The notes under the pieces were generated by a model. It had not been told where the DNA came from. It worked only from the letters and a program-made list of their open reading frames with translations, and did not search any database. A stretch of DNA of 64,000 nt from Quercus robur (Eukaryota > Streptophyta > Magnoliopsida > Fagales > Fagaceae). The position numbers and the translations under genes are program-made. Shown here piece by piece: positions 52,332 through 64,000 of the stretch. The DNA lies in assembly GCF_932294415.1 (NCBI RefSeq), contig NC_065544.1, positions 16,715,351-16,779,350 on the forward strand. The letters run 5' to 3'. Numbering within the stretch: position 1 is the first letter of the stretch; every line of letters starts with the position of its first letter.

Positions 52332-53064
52332 CTTAACTGGAAAACCTGCACCACATCCATGTTCTATACTTGTTTTTTTTTTTTTTTTTTTTTAACTATC
52401 AATAATTTATGGATAGCACATATGTGATGCACACATATTTTTCTTAATATTTGTATATAATTTATTTATTTAAAAAATATTAGAGCATCAAATGCATATT
52501 CACTTGTAATGGTATATTACTCTATATATGATTCTATTACCAAAGTTTTAAGAAGTTTAAAATATTATTATGATTAAAACATTATCAAATGTTTTGGAGC
52601 AAGCGAGTTTCATTATTTGTTATTTTTTTTTTTTAATCTATCATTTAATTTTGGTTAAAATGCAATTTCACTTTATGTACTTTAGCTAAACAATTTAAGG
52701 CGATTCTTTTACTATTTATTTAGGGCTTTTGTTAACAAGTGTCATTGCACTTCTAATAAGGAGGAATATATTGGATGCCACTACATTGAAAAATAATAAG
52801 AACAAATAAATAGATACTTCTTTAATTGTCTTATGTGTGATTGCATCTAAAAAGTTAATCAATTACAATAAAAAAATTCAACCTTAACCACTGTATTTAG
52901 GCACTCATTAAGCAGATCCTTTATTTAGTATGTAATTTTAATGATACTATTTTTTTAATGACTTTTAATAAGCATGTGCATCATGCGAGCATCCTACATA
53001 AAAAGTAGACCCAAATTCTTCAAGCACAAGAAGCATCATTTTTCTTTTCTTTTCTTCCCTCTCT

Positions 53065-53098
<34 letters not shown>

Positions 53099-53370
53099 AG
53101 TCAAGCAATTAAGGACCTTAGTTAGCGAACACAAAGCATTTAAAGGACTATTTGGTGAGGCTTGAACTGTGCAAGGCTTTGGGGGGAATGTCAATTAAGT
53201 AAGTGAATAGTCATTTTGTTATTTATGTTTTGTTTTTGTTTTTGTTTTTTTTTTTTTTTTTCTTGCTAGGCATTGCAACCGGAATGAGCTGTTGGGCAAT
53301 GGAGACGCTACCATGAGGCCTGCTTTAATTTACTTGCAAAATTCAGTGTACTGGCAGCCTGGCACCATTG
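52332..53370. other. Intergenic with a 33-base poly-C run
   Basis: AT-rich. A run of about 33 C residues lies at 53066-53098, preceded by CTTTTCTTTTCTTCCC. T runs occur near 52373-52393 and 53246-53261. No gene is recognised. Confidence 0.6.
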
Positions 53371-54555
53371 CATGGAACTAGTTTTTGAGCTCAAACATGC
53401 CAAGTAGTAACTCTAAATAGAAGGTTAGACTAGTGCCTTTTCTTCAGTGTACTGGTATTATAAATTTTGGATTGACAGTTTTCTTATAGAATTTTCCATT
53501 TTTGAGGCTATTGAGAACAATGATATTTGTTTGGGCATTTTTGTTTAATATCTGAACTTTTTTCTTCAATTTCAATATGAAACTAACAGCCTTTTTCTCT
53601 ACAATCTCCAAATTGCCTACGCTATCTTGATTTTCTTGTCTTAATTTTGTTTGGGTCCATTTTTCTAGTGTTGCACATTTTTTTTAATTTGAACAAGGAA
53701 AAATGTAAAAATGCATAGACCCTCGTGGTTTGGGTTTATAAACAGATTCCTTGTACTATCAATTTGATGTTATTGACTCATGAAATTTGAGAAATGATGA
53801 AATTGATCATTCCATTGCACTTGCATCAACCGTGATGGATGAAAATTGATCATGTGCACAGGTGCACTGCATGTGATCACTTTATTTATATAGCAAGCAA
53901 GACTCAGTTGCACACATGATAGGGGCTGCAGAGTGGGTATACATCATTTGCAGGTATCTTATGTATCATAGCTAGTGAAGATCACATAAATATAAATCTC
54001 ATATTGTGTAAGACATTGATTTTACATTAACAATATACAAGATACTTAGGTTCAAGTATCCCCAATATAATTGGGTCTATCTGTAAAATATATTGGACCT
54101 ATTTGTATGAAAGCAAAATGTCAACTCAACAAAAATAAAATCATTTTATTAAAAGTTTTTTGTTTTTTGTTTTTTTTTTTTTTTTTGGTAAACCCCGATC
54201 TTCATTAACTAAGCAGAAGTTTGCAAATAAAGTTTCTCATAATACAAACCCAAATTGTCATAGAAAAGAAGCACACAAAGGTCCACAGCAGATTATCAAA
54301 AACAACAAAATCTTGCAATCCATTATAAGAAAAACATGATATAAATTGCTATTGTAAGCTTCAGAAACCTTGCCTAGCACTACTTCGGCATCAATATCTA
54401 TTTCAACTTCCAAGAGAGATTTATACGTGAATATGATGTCAACCCATCCCTTGTAACCCAAAGCTCTGCATCAACATTGGTGGTCACCCCAATGTTTTGG
54501 GTAAATACTTTAATCCAAATTAAGACAAATATGGTCACTGATAAGGCCCCCTCCT
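53371..54555 (-). repeat. NAP1 downstream-flank repeat, copy F3 (inverted)
   Basis: Reverse complement of F1 from 41016 down to about 39833, including the 0.7-kb middle section that F2 lacks. The outer boundary lies at ATGGAACTAG (53372), where similarity to F1 and F2 stops. It is contiguous with the 3' end of the main NAP1 gene, so it is likely the ancestral arrangement. Confidence 0.8.
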
Positions 54556-55073
54556 TGGCCCATTTGGAACCTTTGACAGGATAGAAATAATATTGTGTTT
54601 AAGAACAATCCTTCAAACAATGACTTGAGCAGAGATGTTAATTGTGTTGCCGGTGAATATTTGTATTGTGATTCTCGGTCTGTAATGATCAAAAAGAATG
54701 CAGCGGGTTAATGTCAGGTAGAATAAACTTGAGATTGTCTAGTTTAAACTTAACACAGGTAGCTCATCTTTGGGCAATCCGGAGATGACTAATGGAGGGC
54801 TGTACAGGATACAAGTGAATGTTCATACTTCCCCAGGGGAAGCAACCATATTTCACAAATTTCTAGCTCTGATAAAAAGCTTGGAGGTTCAAGGAATGAA
54901 ATAAATGGCATTAATTTACACGATCAAGGCTACCACAAAAAGGAAAGTAATTTCAGGTATACATTATGTCAAAATTTTTATGAACTATCTCAGTAACTAT
55001 ATATACATATAACTATCCTTGGGAAAATATTTATCATAATTTACCGCCCTCTTCTTTGTTGTTGGCCATCTTT

Positions 55074-58000
55074 CTACTTATATGCTATTGGGCCAGACCT
55101 AGAAACTGCAAACCTTGGTAATGGACTGGGACCTGTGCTTCCCGAAGTTGACCCTTCACCATGTTTTACTTTACGACTTGAGCTGTAATCCAGTGGCCCA
55201 GACCGGCGAACATTCCGGTGTTTGTTTTCATTCCCCCGAAAGTTTCCACTGTCATTATCATAAATGTGCTCCTGACTATATGATGATGATGCTGATTTAA
55301 AATAGCCTGAATCATTAGTGAGATACTGAGGAGTTGAGTCACCACGGCCCTGCCTTATTACAGGGGATGCATGTGATAGTGATACAGCAGGAGAATGGCG
55401 GGGTGATACAGTTAGTAATGCCAGCAGTGAGGATGGATTATTCGTGTAGTACTGGCTATATATTGACCGAAGAATGGCATAAGGAATATGGAGTTCCAGA
55501 GAACTTCTTGGAAGGTATGGGGAGATCTCACAAAGTTGGTCTAGGAAGATAACCTGTGCTACAAGATGAGATCTGTGCAGAAAAGAGGAAGACATTAACA
55601 GTTTGGACAATTTACATGTTAACACAAACCACCATATTGCCAATGGCTAAACTGGAGAATTAGAGACCAAGTTGTGCAGAAAAACATAGTCCAGCAGTGT
55701 CGTCATTTTTCTTTTTAGCCTAATTTCAACAAGACCATTTTGAAACATGCCATATCACAGTTTGAAAGGGCATTTGGACACATGCAGAAGAATATGAAAT
55801 CATTCACATACCTGTTAGTTTCGCTCCAAGAATCTAGTATAATCCCTGCAGAGAATTTTACAAAGAGTTGCATTGTGGACTTTATGCTTGCCTCAGCTGA
55901 CAAACGGCTCTGTATTTCAGAATCTAGTGTCTCATCAACATGTCCATTTGAGAAAGATTGTCTCTGCTGATGCTCACGTTCTAGTCTAACAAACTCGCTT
56001 CCTGCAATCACAGCACTAATACACCTGCAGAAGAAATTTGATTGTCAAAGATAGCTAAACATAATGAGAACCACTACAACATTTCATGTGCAGCAGACTA
56101 TGGCTTAACTTTTCAGTTTTATATTCACAAAGGTATCTAGAAGCGTAGAAGGTAAAACACAGATATTTGTGCTATCAAATGATGTAGTTCCAGAAGATCT
56201 AAGGCACATAGGGGGTTTAATTTATTTGCGTGTATGCATTTGTTAACTTTGGGTTTCAGATAGTATTTAACTAATAAGCATTCAAGAGTCCTTGTCATCG
56301 GCGTTATTCCAATTTATGGAAAAATGACTGCATACCCACCTTGCCAAGCAATTGATATTGTTGTTGAAGCCCCCTGTTTCAACATTGAATGCAGTGGTGT
56401 TCCAAACATTAGATGCCATGAAGGTGGCAAATAAATATGGTAACAGGCTCCACGAACCATCATTTGCACCCCCGACTTCTCCCAAGACTGACCTCACCCA
56501 CTGGGAATCATGGTCACAGACCACACCGACACTATTTGCCACTCCTTTCAATCTCCTAATTTCCTTCTTTTCAGGTATTTCATCAGGTACATGCTTAACT
56601 ACCTCAGCTAGTAATGAATATATCAAGGGTGCACCTTCTTCAAGCACAGCTCCAGCAGCTTCAGCCAGAAGCCCATCAAAAGCCAGGGCTAGCCCAGCCT
56701 GAACACAAAATTCAATCACTGTATCCAAATCAACAACCTGTTTCATAGATGCCTCTCTCTCTATTCTGTCACCAGAATGCAGGCTGCCAGCTACTGCCTC
56801 TAGCACTTCACGGTTTGAGCGCAATGAGGTGTCAATGCAATTTAAAAGAGCAGCTGTGTGTTCTTTCAGCAGATGGTCTAGCCTGTCAACTCCATAGCCA
56901 CCAAAAATACGAACAAAGGCCTGTAGTTCTCTCAGATCAGCAACTGAGTCTGCAAAGTATCCACCAACAGGCCTTGTGCTCTTGAAACATTTATGAATGG
57001 GTGCAAACAGGATTCCAGCACCTGATACATCTTTGATTATATTTTCTATGTACCAGTTACATACAGCTTCAGCAGCTGATCCAGTAGGTTGTTCTGTCAC
57101 TTTTTCAAACAAGTGCAGAGAGGAAACTGGTCCTGAGAAGGCTTCTGTGAGCAAAACTTCTCTAATACCCTGGGTTAAATCCATGCTAATATGCTGCTCT
57201 GCAAGATGGACAATGCTGATATGTCTGCGAATCAGAGACTCCAAAATAGAAGGCCGTTGAAGATCATTATCAGTTTTAAGTACTGCAAGCAATCTCCTCC
57301 TGAAGTTCCCAAGGATGCATTCTCTCATATACTGCAGTTAATGATTGGTGTGTTAGGATCAAAATATCAAATTACAAGAATCTGTTATGGTTTTATTGGA
57401 TCCCAAACATGTGCATCAACATGCATGTATTTAAAAACACACCCATATGCATTTGATGTGATTGGATCACAAACTACTATTATTGTAAATATGTATGACT
57501 GAATAGATTGTGGATATTAGCTGCAAAAGAGGCATGATACTTAGCTGTCTTACAAAACAAATTCAGTAAGACTACTATATCAATAACAAGGAAAATAATA
57601 AAAGCTGACTTTTCTAAATGGTACAGGCTCCTACAAGTTGACATTTTAAAAATATTTTTAAGATTTAAGGCAGTGAAACTCACCACATAAAATGATAGAG
57701 GAAGATAAAGGCTTTTCTATACTTTTACATTGTAGTAATCCCAAGTATTTTAAGCATTTTATATCACGTCTTAATCTTTTATCTATTGTCATACTTGTGC
57801 CGTAGCAATAATATTAAGAAGATCCAATAACTGCCATTTTTGGTTTACTCAATGAAACCATATTTTGATATCCTTAAAATAACTACCCAGTTTTTGGCTT
57901 AGTCAAGATCCAGAGTTCCAAAAAACAGCCGGCCAAAATTAAACCAAAAATCAGTTGCTTTCTTGAGATTAGAACCAAAACTATTTTATAATTACATTAA

Positions 58001-61000
58001 TTCAGGTGATGGACTACCTAGGCACCTGTTGGCAACCTTAAGTTCTTAAGTTGTATTGCGTATTTGCATAACACATTTTAAAAATAAAATAAAATCCATT
58101 GCTCTAGGAGTGAATATCTCTCTGTGTGTTTGTGTCATTTAGAATTTCTTCACATTCAAAGTATGGTACTCAATACCTCTGTTACTTTTACAAGTTAATC
58201 CGTGTAGATTGTCTATGAAGTTCAATTTTGAACTAAAATTACTGAGGATCAGATCCTATTAGGCAAAACATTTGCCTCCATTAGGGAGTATCTGCAGTCA
58301 AACTACTAAAAAGCAAACAAGTCAAATAATACGCATTTACATAAATCATTTGAAAAACTAAGCATTACATTATTGTAAGAATTAATGCTAATTGACAGCA
58401 TATTTTGAAGAGACCAAATTTTTCGTTTGTTAAATTACCGATTGTTCCAAAAGTTTAGGGGCCGTTTGGTATGTAATTTTGAGCAATAATTTTCAGTTTT
58501 TAAACAACATTACACGTATTTTCACACACTTTTTCACCCACACATTTCCAAAAAATACAAACAATGTTACTAGAACAACATTACCAAACAGGCCCTTAAG
58601 TTTTTAGGATATTGTAAATTTAATCATTTAACCAATACTTCTAAGTTTTAACACTCTCCCTCACATGTGGGCCGAAAGAGAATGAACTCAAGACCTCCTG
58701 CTATGATACCATGTTAAATTATTGATTGTCCCAAAAGCTTAAGCTCTTGGGATATAGTAAATTTAATCATTTAACCAATACTTCTAAGTTCTAACATCGT
58801 TCTTGATTAGTCATCAAACACCGGGAAGGAAAAAAAAAGGAAGAAGAAGAAGAAAGATAGAAAGAGTGGGATTTGTTTTCAAGCGGTTGAAAAAGCTGCC
58901 AAATATCGTACAAGATGGCATTCCAAACACAAAAGATTCAATGATGTCTAGGCAACTAAATTTAAATTTTATTGAAAGGATCATAAATTAGTAAGGCACA
59001 AAATTGATTTAATCAAAAGAGAGAAGGAAGCAACAAAAGAAGGAACTATCATCAAAAAGAAGAAAGACAAAGGAAAAAAAGGGGGGGAGGGGGGAAGTAA
59101 AGCACACTAGTGCACTGTAAAACACTTCTACACAATTTTGTTATCATCAAAGCAACAGGAGAGAAGTGAAAAGATTAAGGGAAAACAGAAGGAAAGAATA
59201 AGAATATAAAATGTTTTACCTCCCTCAAGACAAAGACATGGTTTAGAACACATATAGGCTCCATGTCATTCAAAACTGAGCACAGATTGGTCAGCCTCTG
59301 CATTGCAGCTTCTAACCTGCCATCATCGAAGAATTAGACATGCAAAGTTGCAGACTCTTGAATTGAAAGAAAGCAAAAGAGAACTTGGCATTTGATTTAA
59401 AATAACATACATTTTTATAGAACTATCATTTTCAGGATAACTCTCATGCCCAGGCAAAGCATAGCCAGCTGATAACTTTGGGGATTTAGTTGAAGGAATT
59501 GAAAGTCTTGATGCATAATTGATATAGGTAGCTGCCTGCTCTGGAAGAAGCTGAGAGATTTCTCCATAATTAGTAACATTAAACAGGAACAAGAGATCAA
59601 GTTCAAGTATTTCTTTATGTTACAACATGACATAAATGTATCAACCTGATTCTCAAGGGCACCAAATCCTCCTTCGGAATCAAGAATATTGATTAATCCC
59701 TCCAATCCTCCCATGATTGATTCAATGAGAGATTCAACATAAAGGACCGCATCCCGACCAATTTTTGTTACCTGCTTGCAGTATAGAGTAAAGTCACTTT
59801 AATTTCATTTTAGCATTTTTCTGTGTGTGTGTATATGAAACAACTGATGAAGGATTTAATCGGGCAGCAAAAGCAAGTAGTAGATGGAAGTGAACATGTA
59901 CTTGGTATAAGCATCACCTAAAAGACAACACTCATTACCCTGGCAGTTTTGCCATCAGTTAAGTCACTATTGTTTGTAATGATGGAATCAAATTTCCCAA
60001 TCACATTACACATTATCAGATATAAGGGAAAAAAGAATTTGCATTCCACCTTATCTTAAAATGATGATCAAAAGCATGTGGGTAAACCTTGAAAGAATTA
60101 AACCTCTCAGAAGTGCAAATGATCCTGTTTTAGGCAGATTCGGCAAAAATACAACTATGGATTTAAAAACCAGACCAGCCCGGCCCGGCCCAGCCAGTTC
60201 GACTGGGAACCTTGCACCAATCCAGTACAGTAAAACCGCCCAAACCGGTAAAAACCAGGAATTTGGTGCAAAAATGGTTCATTGACCGGTTCGGTTTTTA
60301 AAATTATTAATACAACATATTTCTTACTGATAAAAAAACACAGTAGCCACTATCTAAAGATTAGAACCATTTAGTGATGAAATATTTAAATGTTATGATA
60401 TGTGGCTATTTTTAAGATATTGTAAGCTTCTAAGAAATCCAAAAAAAGAGGTCATAGGCTCATAGCCAATGCACAAAACTCTCACTTTTTGTGGGGTTTG
60501 GGAGAGGTAATTGGTAGGCTGACAGGCAACCTTGCCCCCAAAATATGAAAATTAAGGATGCATGGGAGTGGGAGAGGGAGAATTTTACCTCTTCCGGAAC
60601 AATGGGAGAAGCGGATTCTGGAAAACTACTAGCAACACCAAGCCATGCACAGCAATGCTGAGGACGTCCTTCTGGTCCAAACATGGTGTTCCTGAAGACC
60701 TGTTACAACAATCAAGATCCAGGTCAGCATTACATAGCACTTTAATAGAATAAATAAATTCTATATCAATCAGACAATGTAATTTTTTTGGTATAGTAAG
60801 GGGAGCCTAGCAAACAGGTTAAACAAATAGAATGCAAGAAATTACCGCTGTAAGGTGCTGGTGGTAGAAATAGAGCTTTTTAAGACTGCCATGCTTTGAT
60901 AATTGAGATTCCAGTTCATCAACACATCTGCATCAAAAGCGAAAGAGATGCACATAAGCTATTATTGTCTCTTTTGCAGAAATCCAAGTATGCATTGATG

Positions 61001-63581
61001 TCATCAATGCTCATCATATGTGAATTTTATCAATATAAGCTAACATGCTTCTGAACTAGTTCAACAGCTTTAACCAAATAAACAACCTAGATATCACTTT
61101 GAGAACACGATGACCTAGCCCGCTAAACTTGGAAATGTCTCAAAAAATGCACTGAAAACTAAGACACTGGCGTATTCATACTAACCTTCTTGGTTTTCCA
61201 ACATGTTATATAAAAAAAGGAGCATGAAGTTCTTAAATCTTGGATTTTTCTTTTTCTTTTTATGGCCAGATATTAAGTGTTAGATTGAAATCACTAGTGA
61301 TGATTAAAAGTAGGAAAAAGGTACCTTCAAGCATTTCACCAGAAAAGATTCCAGCTTTGACTTACCTCTTTCCCTCTCATTTTCTTTTATGTGTGTGTAT
61401 GTGTGTAACATACGGATCATCTAAAAAAACTATACAGATCATTTTCTTTAAAATGTTTTTTGGAGTTCAAACAATACCTACTATTCCTTTTTTTCCCCTT
61501 GACTATTAAGCTCTAAGAATCCCTATTTCCAAATTGAAAACCATGAGTCTTCTTTTCAGTACAACTGCAATATTAATTTTGATTGTTGTAACTTATTGCA
61601 ATAATGGACTATGATATTTAGCAAACTAATCAAAGTCGGATATATAGAACACCTGGACCAATTGTAAGCAGCATTTCCCTCTGATAATAATCCTTCCTTT
61701 CCGGTGGAGACTGTAGCTTTCTCCAAATGTCTTATGTTTATGTTAGACCGAGAAGATGTGACTATCATCAAAATCGTTAACCAATCCTTTCGGAAATCCT
61801 GATTAATTACCACAAATAATTATTTATCCATAATGTGCCAATAAAGAAGCCAGTACAAAAATGAGAACCACAATACTTACAAAACAATGAGGACAATTTT
61901 CAAACAAGACTAACCTCAAAGCAATTCAGCTGAGTGTGAGTTACAAAATAAGCATATCTAGAAACAACACACAAGTTGTGTGCAAGATGAAATATAAAAC
62001 AGCTACAACTACAAACTCTTGAGTGCAAATTACATATCTAATATAATTTGTAGACTGTTGTGGCAATTCATTAAACCCGCTACATAAGAAATCCTCCGGT
62101 CAAAAGAGTGCAAGTTTTCTCTTTTCTGTGATCTAATATGGTCAGGGAGAAAGGGAGGATTCCATAGCTGACACCAAAAGTTTGAGACTGAGACTGTGGT
62201 TGTTATGTTTCTATTATCTCTCATCCGTCCAGTTGTCTTATCATGCATGATAAGAGACCACTTTTAATTATATCAATGACCTCTCTTGCATTATTATAAA
62301 ACACAAACTCTGAATAACTTAAAAGTAAAAGCTTCAAGATATACAAAAACACACACTCAAATATGAGAAACTAATTGAAATCTCCAGGGCTTTTGACATA
62401 AACGAATAACCTCAGTTAACATGTTTATCAGATCACACACATTTGTCACTATGTTTTGTTACTACGTAATTTATTTATACGAGACTTTTACCCAAAGGAG
62501 GTGACAAACAAAATTACAGACCCATAGCAGGTCAGTAAAGTTTCAGAAACCTCAGAAGATGCAACATTTACTAAATAAAAATAGAACATGGTCTGCAGAG
62601 ATAACTTACAGATAGATCACATGTGATGGCAGAAATATTTTCACCCTGAGGTTTTGGAATGTTTTCAAGGTGTTGAACAATTTGCTGAAGGAGTCCTTTT
62701 AAGCCTGCATCTAAGTCAAGCGCCACCATTCCCGGAGTGCCCAGCAAGAAACGGATTCTACCAGCACAGGAAGAAAGATATGACAATGCATAACCTCGAA
62801 TTGCTGCATACAAGTATGAATAAAAGTATAAAATATACTTTAAATTTATATGAGAGATCTCTGGCTGTAGTAACAAAACAACATAGCATATTATCTAGTT
62901 GCTGCTCAGCAAAGTTTATCAGTCATATCAGATAAATTCTACATGAAAGCATTCATGTTATATCCAAGTGAAGCCCAGAAGACTGAGTATTCATGTTTAG
63001 TTTACTTGGCTTGCAGACTTGCACTGTTGATATGCTGCTCTGAAGGCAGTGGATGATTAACTAAACCATCACTCTACTAAATTACTATGGACCAAAACAA
63101 AAAATTCATATTTTTTTTCATGCAAAGTAGCACGGTAATGCCATCTTAATATATATATATATATATATATATTATGTGGTGATAATTAAAATCACAAAGC
63201 CAATCATGGAATGGGTGGCGAATTACTGTGGCTCAAAGTGTATATGAACCTTCTGAGAAGAGGGACTAGGGTTAATTTATTTTAATTTTTGGTACTAAAT
63301 TATCAGATTGTCCTCTCAATTAATTCAGACTTTTAGAAGCTTAAAAAGGTAAATCATATTTAAATCTGCACGTAAACAACAATTAAAAATCAACAAGGTT
63401 ATGCAAAATTCTAGATTCACTAGTGTAATGTCTGAACATCTCAATAGTAGAAAGTTATCCCTCCAAATGCATTTCACAATTTTTATTATTTGTATTTGGT
63501 ACAAATTAGCCAAGGACTTGAGTCATTATAAACTATCTTAGAAGGAAACAAGTTACATATAACTTTTTGCTAGGGAGAAAA

Positions 63582-63617
<36 letters not shown>

Positions 63618-63958
63618 ATAAATTTAACCTGCAAATAATAATAATAAAAAAATTCTAACCTGCAATATACTTGCGCACTAAACAGCATAGGCGATCAATT
63701 CCATCTAATAGGAACCCAATGGTTGGATCACTTTGATCCTGAAACAAAGGTCATAGTGGTTAAAGTCAAGCACTTCATTAGCTGGTTCGCAAACAAGGAC
63801 TAGTGGTAACTGGTGCAACCAATAAAGGGAAGGAAAACTTCACTTACTATGTCCACTGGTACCGTTCGTGCAGCCTTTGATTTTGATGATGCAATTCCTA
63901 CATGTTGGAAATACCATATGACCTCAGACTGAGCAAAAGCCAAGGCAGAAAACACCAT
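55074..63958 (-). CDS. NAP1: NAP1 (Nck-associated protein 1-like, SCAR/WAVE complex), 3' twelve exons, 929 aa, 5' part beyond right edge
   Basis: Exons on the minus strand: 63958-63848, 63738-63660, 62803-62610, 61798-61653, 60927-60846, 60699-60589, 59771-59646, 59550-59411, 59316-59220, 57331-56340, 56024-55812 and 55572-55074. Every junction is GT-AG and in phase, 2790 nt to the TAG. NAP1 (Arabidopsis GNARLED, At2g35110) is a core subunit of the SCAR/WAVE complex that activates ARP2/3 actin nucleation in cell shape and trichome growth. Recognisable segments: WYFQHVGIASSKSKAARTVP at the window's start, RKYIAAIRGYALSYLSS, EKATVSTGKEGLLSEGNAAY, MEPICVLNHVFVLRE, FKSTRPVGGYFADS, SNVWNTTAF and the Ser/Pro-rich tail ending RFAVSRSGPIAYK. 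The family is about 1400 residues, so about the first third is off-window. No lesions are seen, so it is probably functional. The last three exons are duplicated in inverted orientation at 43193-45450. Confidence 0.95.
58458..58597. mobile_element. hAT-like MITE in a NAP1 intron, about 140 bp
   Basis: GGGGCCGTTTGGTA and TACCAAACAGGCCC are inverted ends. The interior matches the MITE at 31969-32102. It is absent from the corresponding intron of the inverted duplicate (near 42125), where the flanks are joined, so it arrived after the duplication or was lost there. Nearby, 58600-58800 repeats AAATTTAATCATTTAACC and CTTCTAAGTT twice. Confidence 0.7.
59575..59585 (-). other. Intron region between NAP1 exons ending 59646 and starting 59550
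   Basis: A short 95-bp intron (59551-59645). Nothing unusual is seen apart from its small size relative to the other NAP1 introns. Confidence 0.4.
60160..60304. mobile_element. GC-rich MITE-like insertion in a NAP1 intron
   Basis: ATTTAAAAACCAGACCAG at the left and CCGGTTCGGTTTTTAAAAT at the right are inverted counterparts. The interior is unusually GC-rich for an intron (CCCGGCCCGGCCC). The AACCGGTTCGGTTTTT theme is common in plant dispersed repeats. Confidence 0.5.
63150..63171. repeat. (TA)n microsatellite in a NAP1 intron
   Basis: Eleven or so TA units. A second (TA)n run lies at 63586-63612 in the same intron, between the exons at 62610-62803 and 63660-63738. Confidence 0.85.
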
Positions 63959-64000
63959 CTGTAGGAAATATTAAATCATTAGAGAATGCATAATTCAGCA

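Overview
This window is nuclear DNA from a dicot plant. The evidence is AT-rich intergenic sequence, GT-AG introns up to about 2.9 kb, dense plant-type transposons (Ty3/gypsy LTR elements, Mutator-like elements, hAT-like MITEs, a Helitron) and four plant housekeeping genes. The repeat style fits a woody dicot, perhaps a Fagales tree, but the sequence does not prove that.

Layout. Positions 1-9640 are transposon-rich. An intact minus-strand Ty3/gypsy gag-pol frame runs off the left edge and has its 5' LTR at 5035-5939; it sits in one arm of an older inverted repeat. Further left-side repeats fill 9640-15470. A six-exon plastid-type HINT (histidine triad) gene lies at 15545-20480 on the minus strand. 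Next to it, divergently oriented, is a dead copy of sulfiredoxin (SRX). A Helitron (23435-24000) and a complete LTR element with an exact AGCAA target-site duplication (24012-27819) follow. A broken second copy of the HINT 5' end (28928-29066) comes next, then a 4.7-kb transposon complex containing a Mutator-like foldback element with a perfect 9-bp target-site duplication, and then the intact five-exon SRX gene (34270-38061).

The right part is organised around NAP1, the Nck-associated subunit of the SCAR/WAVE actin-regulatory complex. The main gene is on the minus strand, enters from the right edge and ends at 55074; twelve exons encoding its last 929 residues are present. Its last three exons plus flanks also occur as an inverted, 5'-truncated copy at 43193-45450 with open reading frames. 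The flanking sequence downstream of NAP1 occurs three times (39.83-42.0, 45.95-47.75 and 53.37-54.5 kb). Between the inverted arms is a single-exon DYW-type pentatricopeptide-repeat (PPR) gene resembling Arabidopsis DYW2 (49521-51239, minus strand).

The genes do not form an operon-like system. HINT2 and SRX are, however, neighbours in Arabidopsis as well (At1g31160/At1g31170). The pair appears to have been duplicated here, with opposite members lost from the two copies. Splice sites were placed by hand from GT-AG signals and reading-frame continuity. All identity estimates are by eye. No tRNA, rRNA, CRISPR array or convincing bacterial-type feature was seen.
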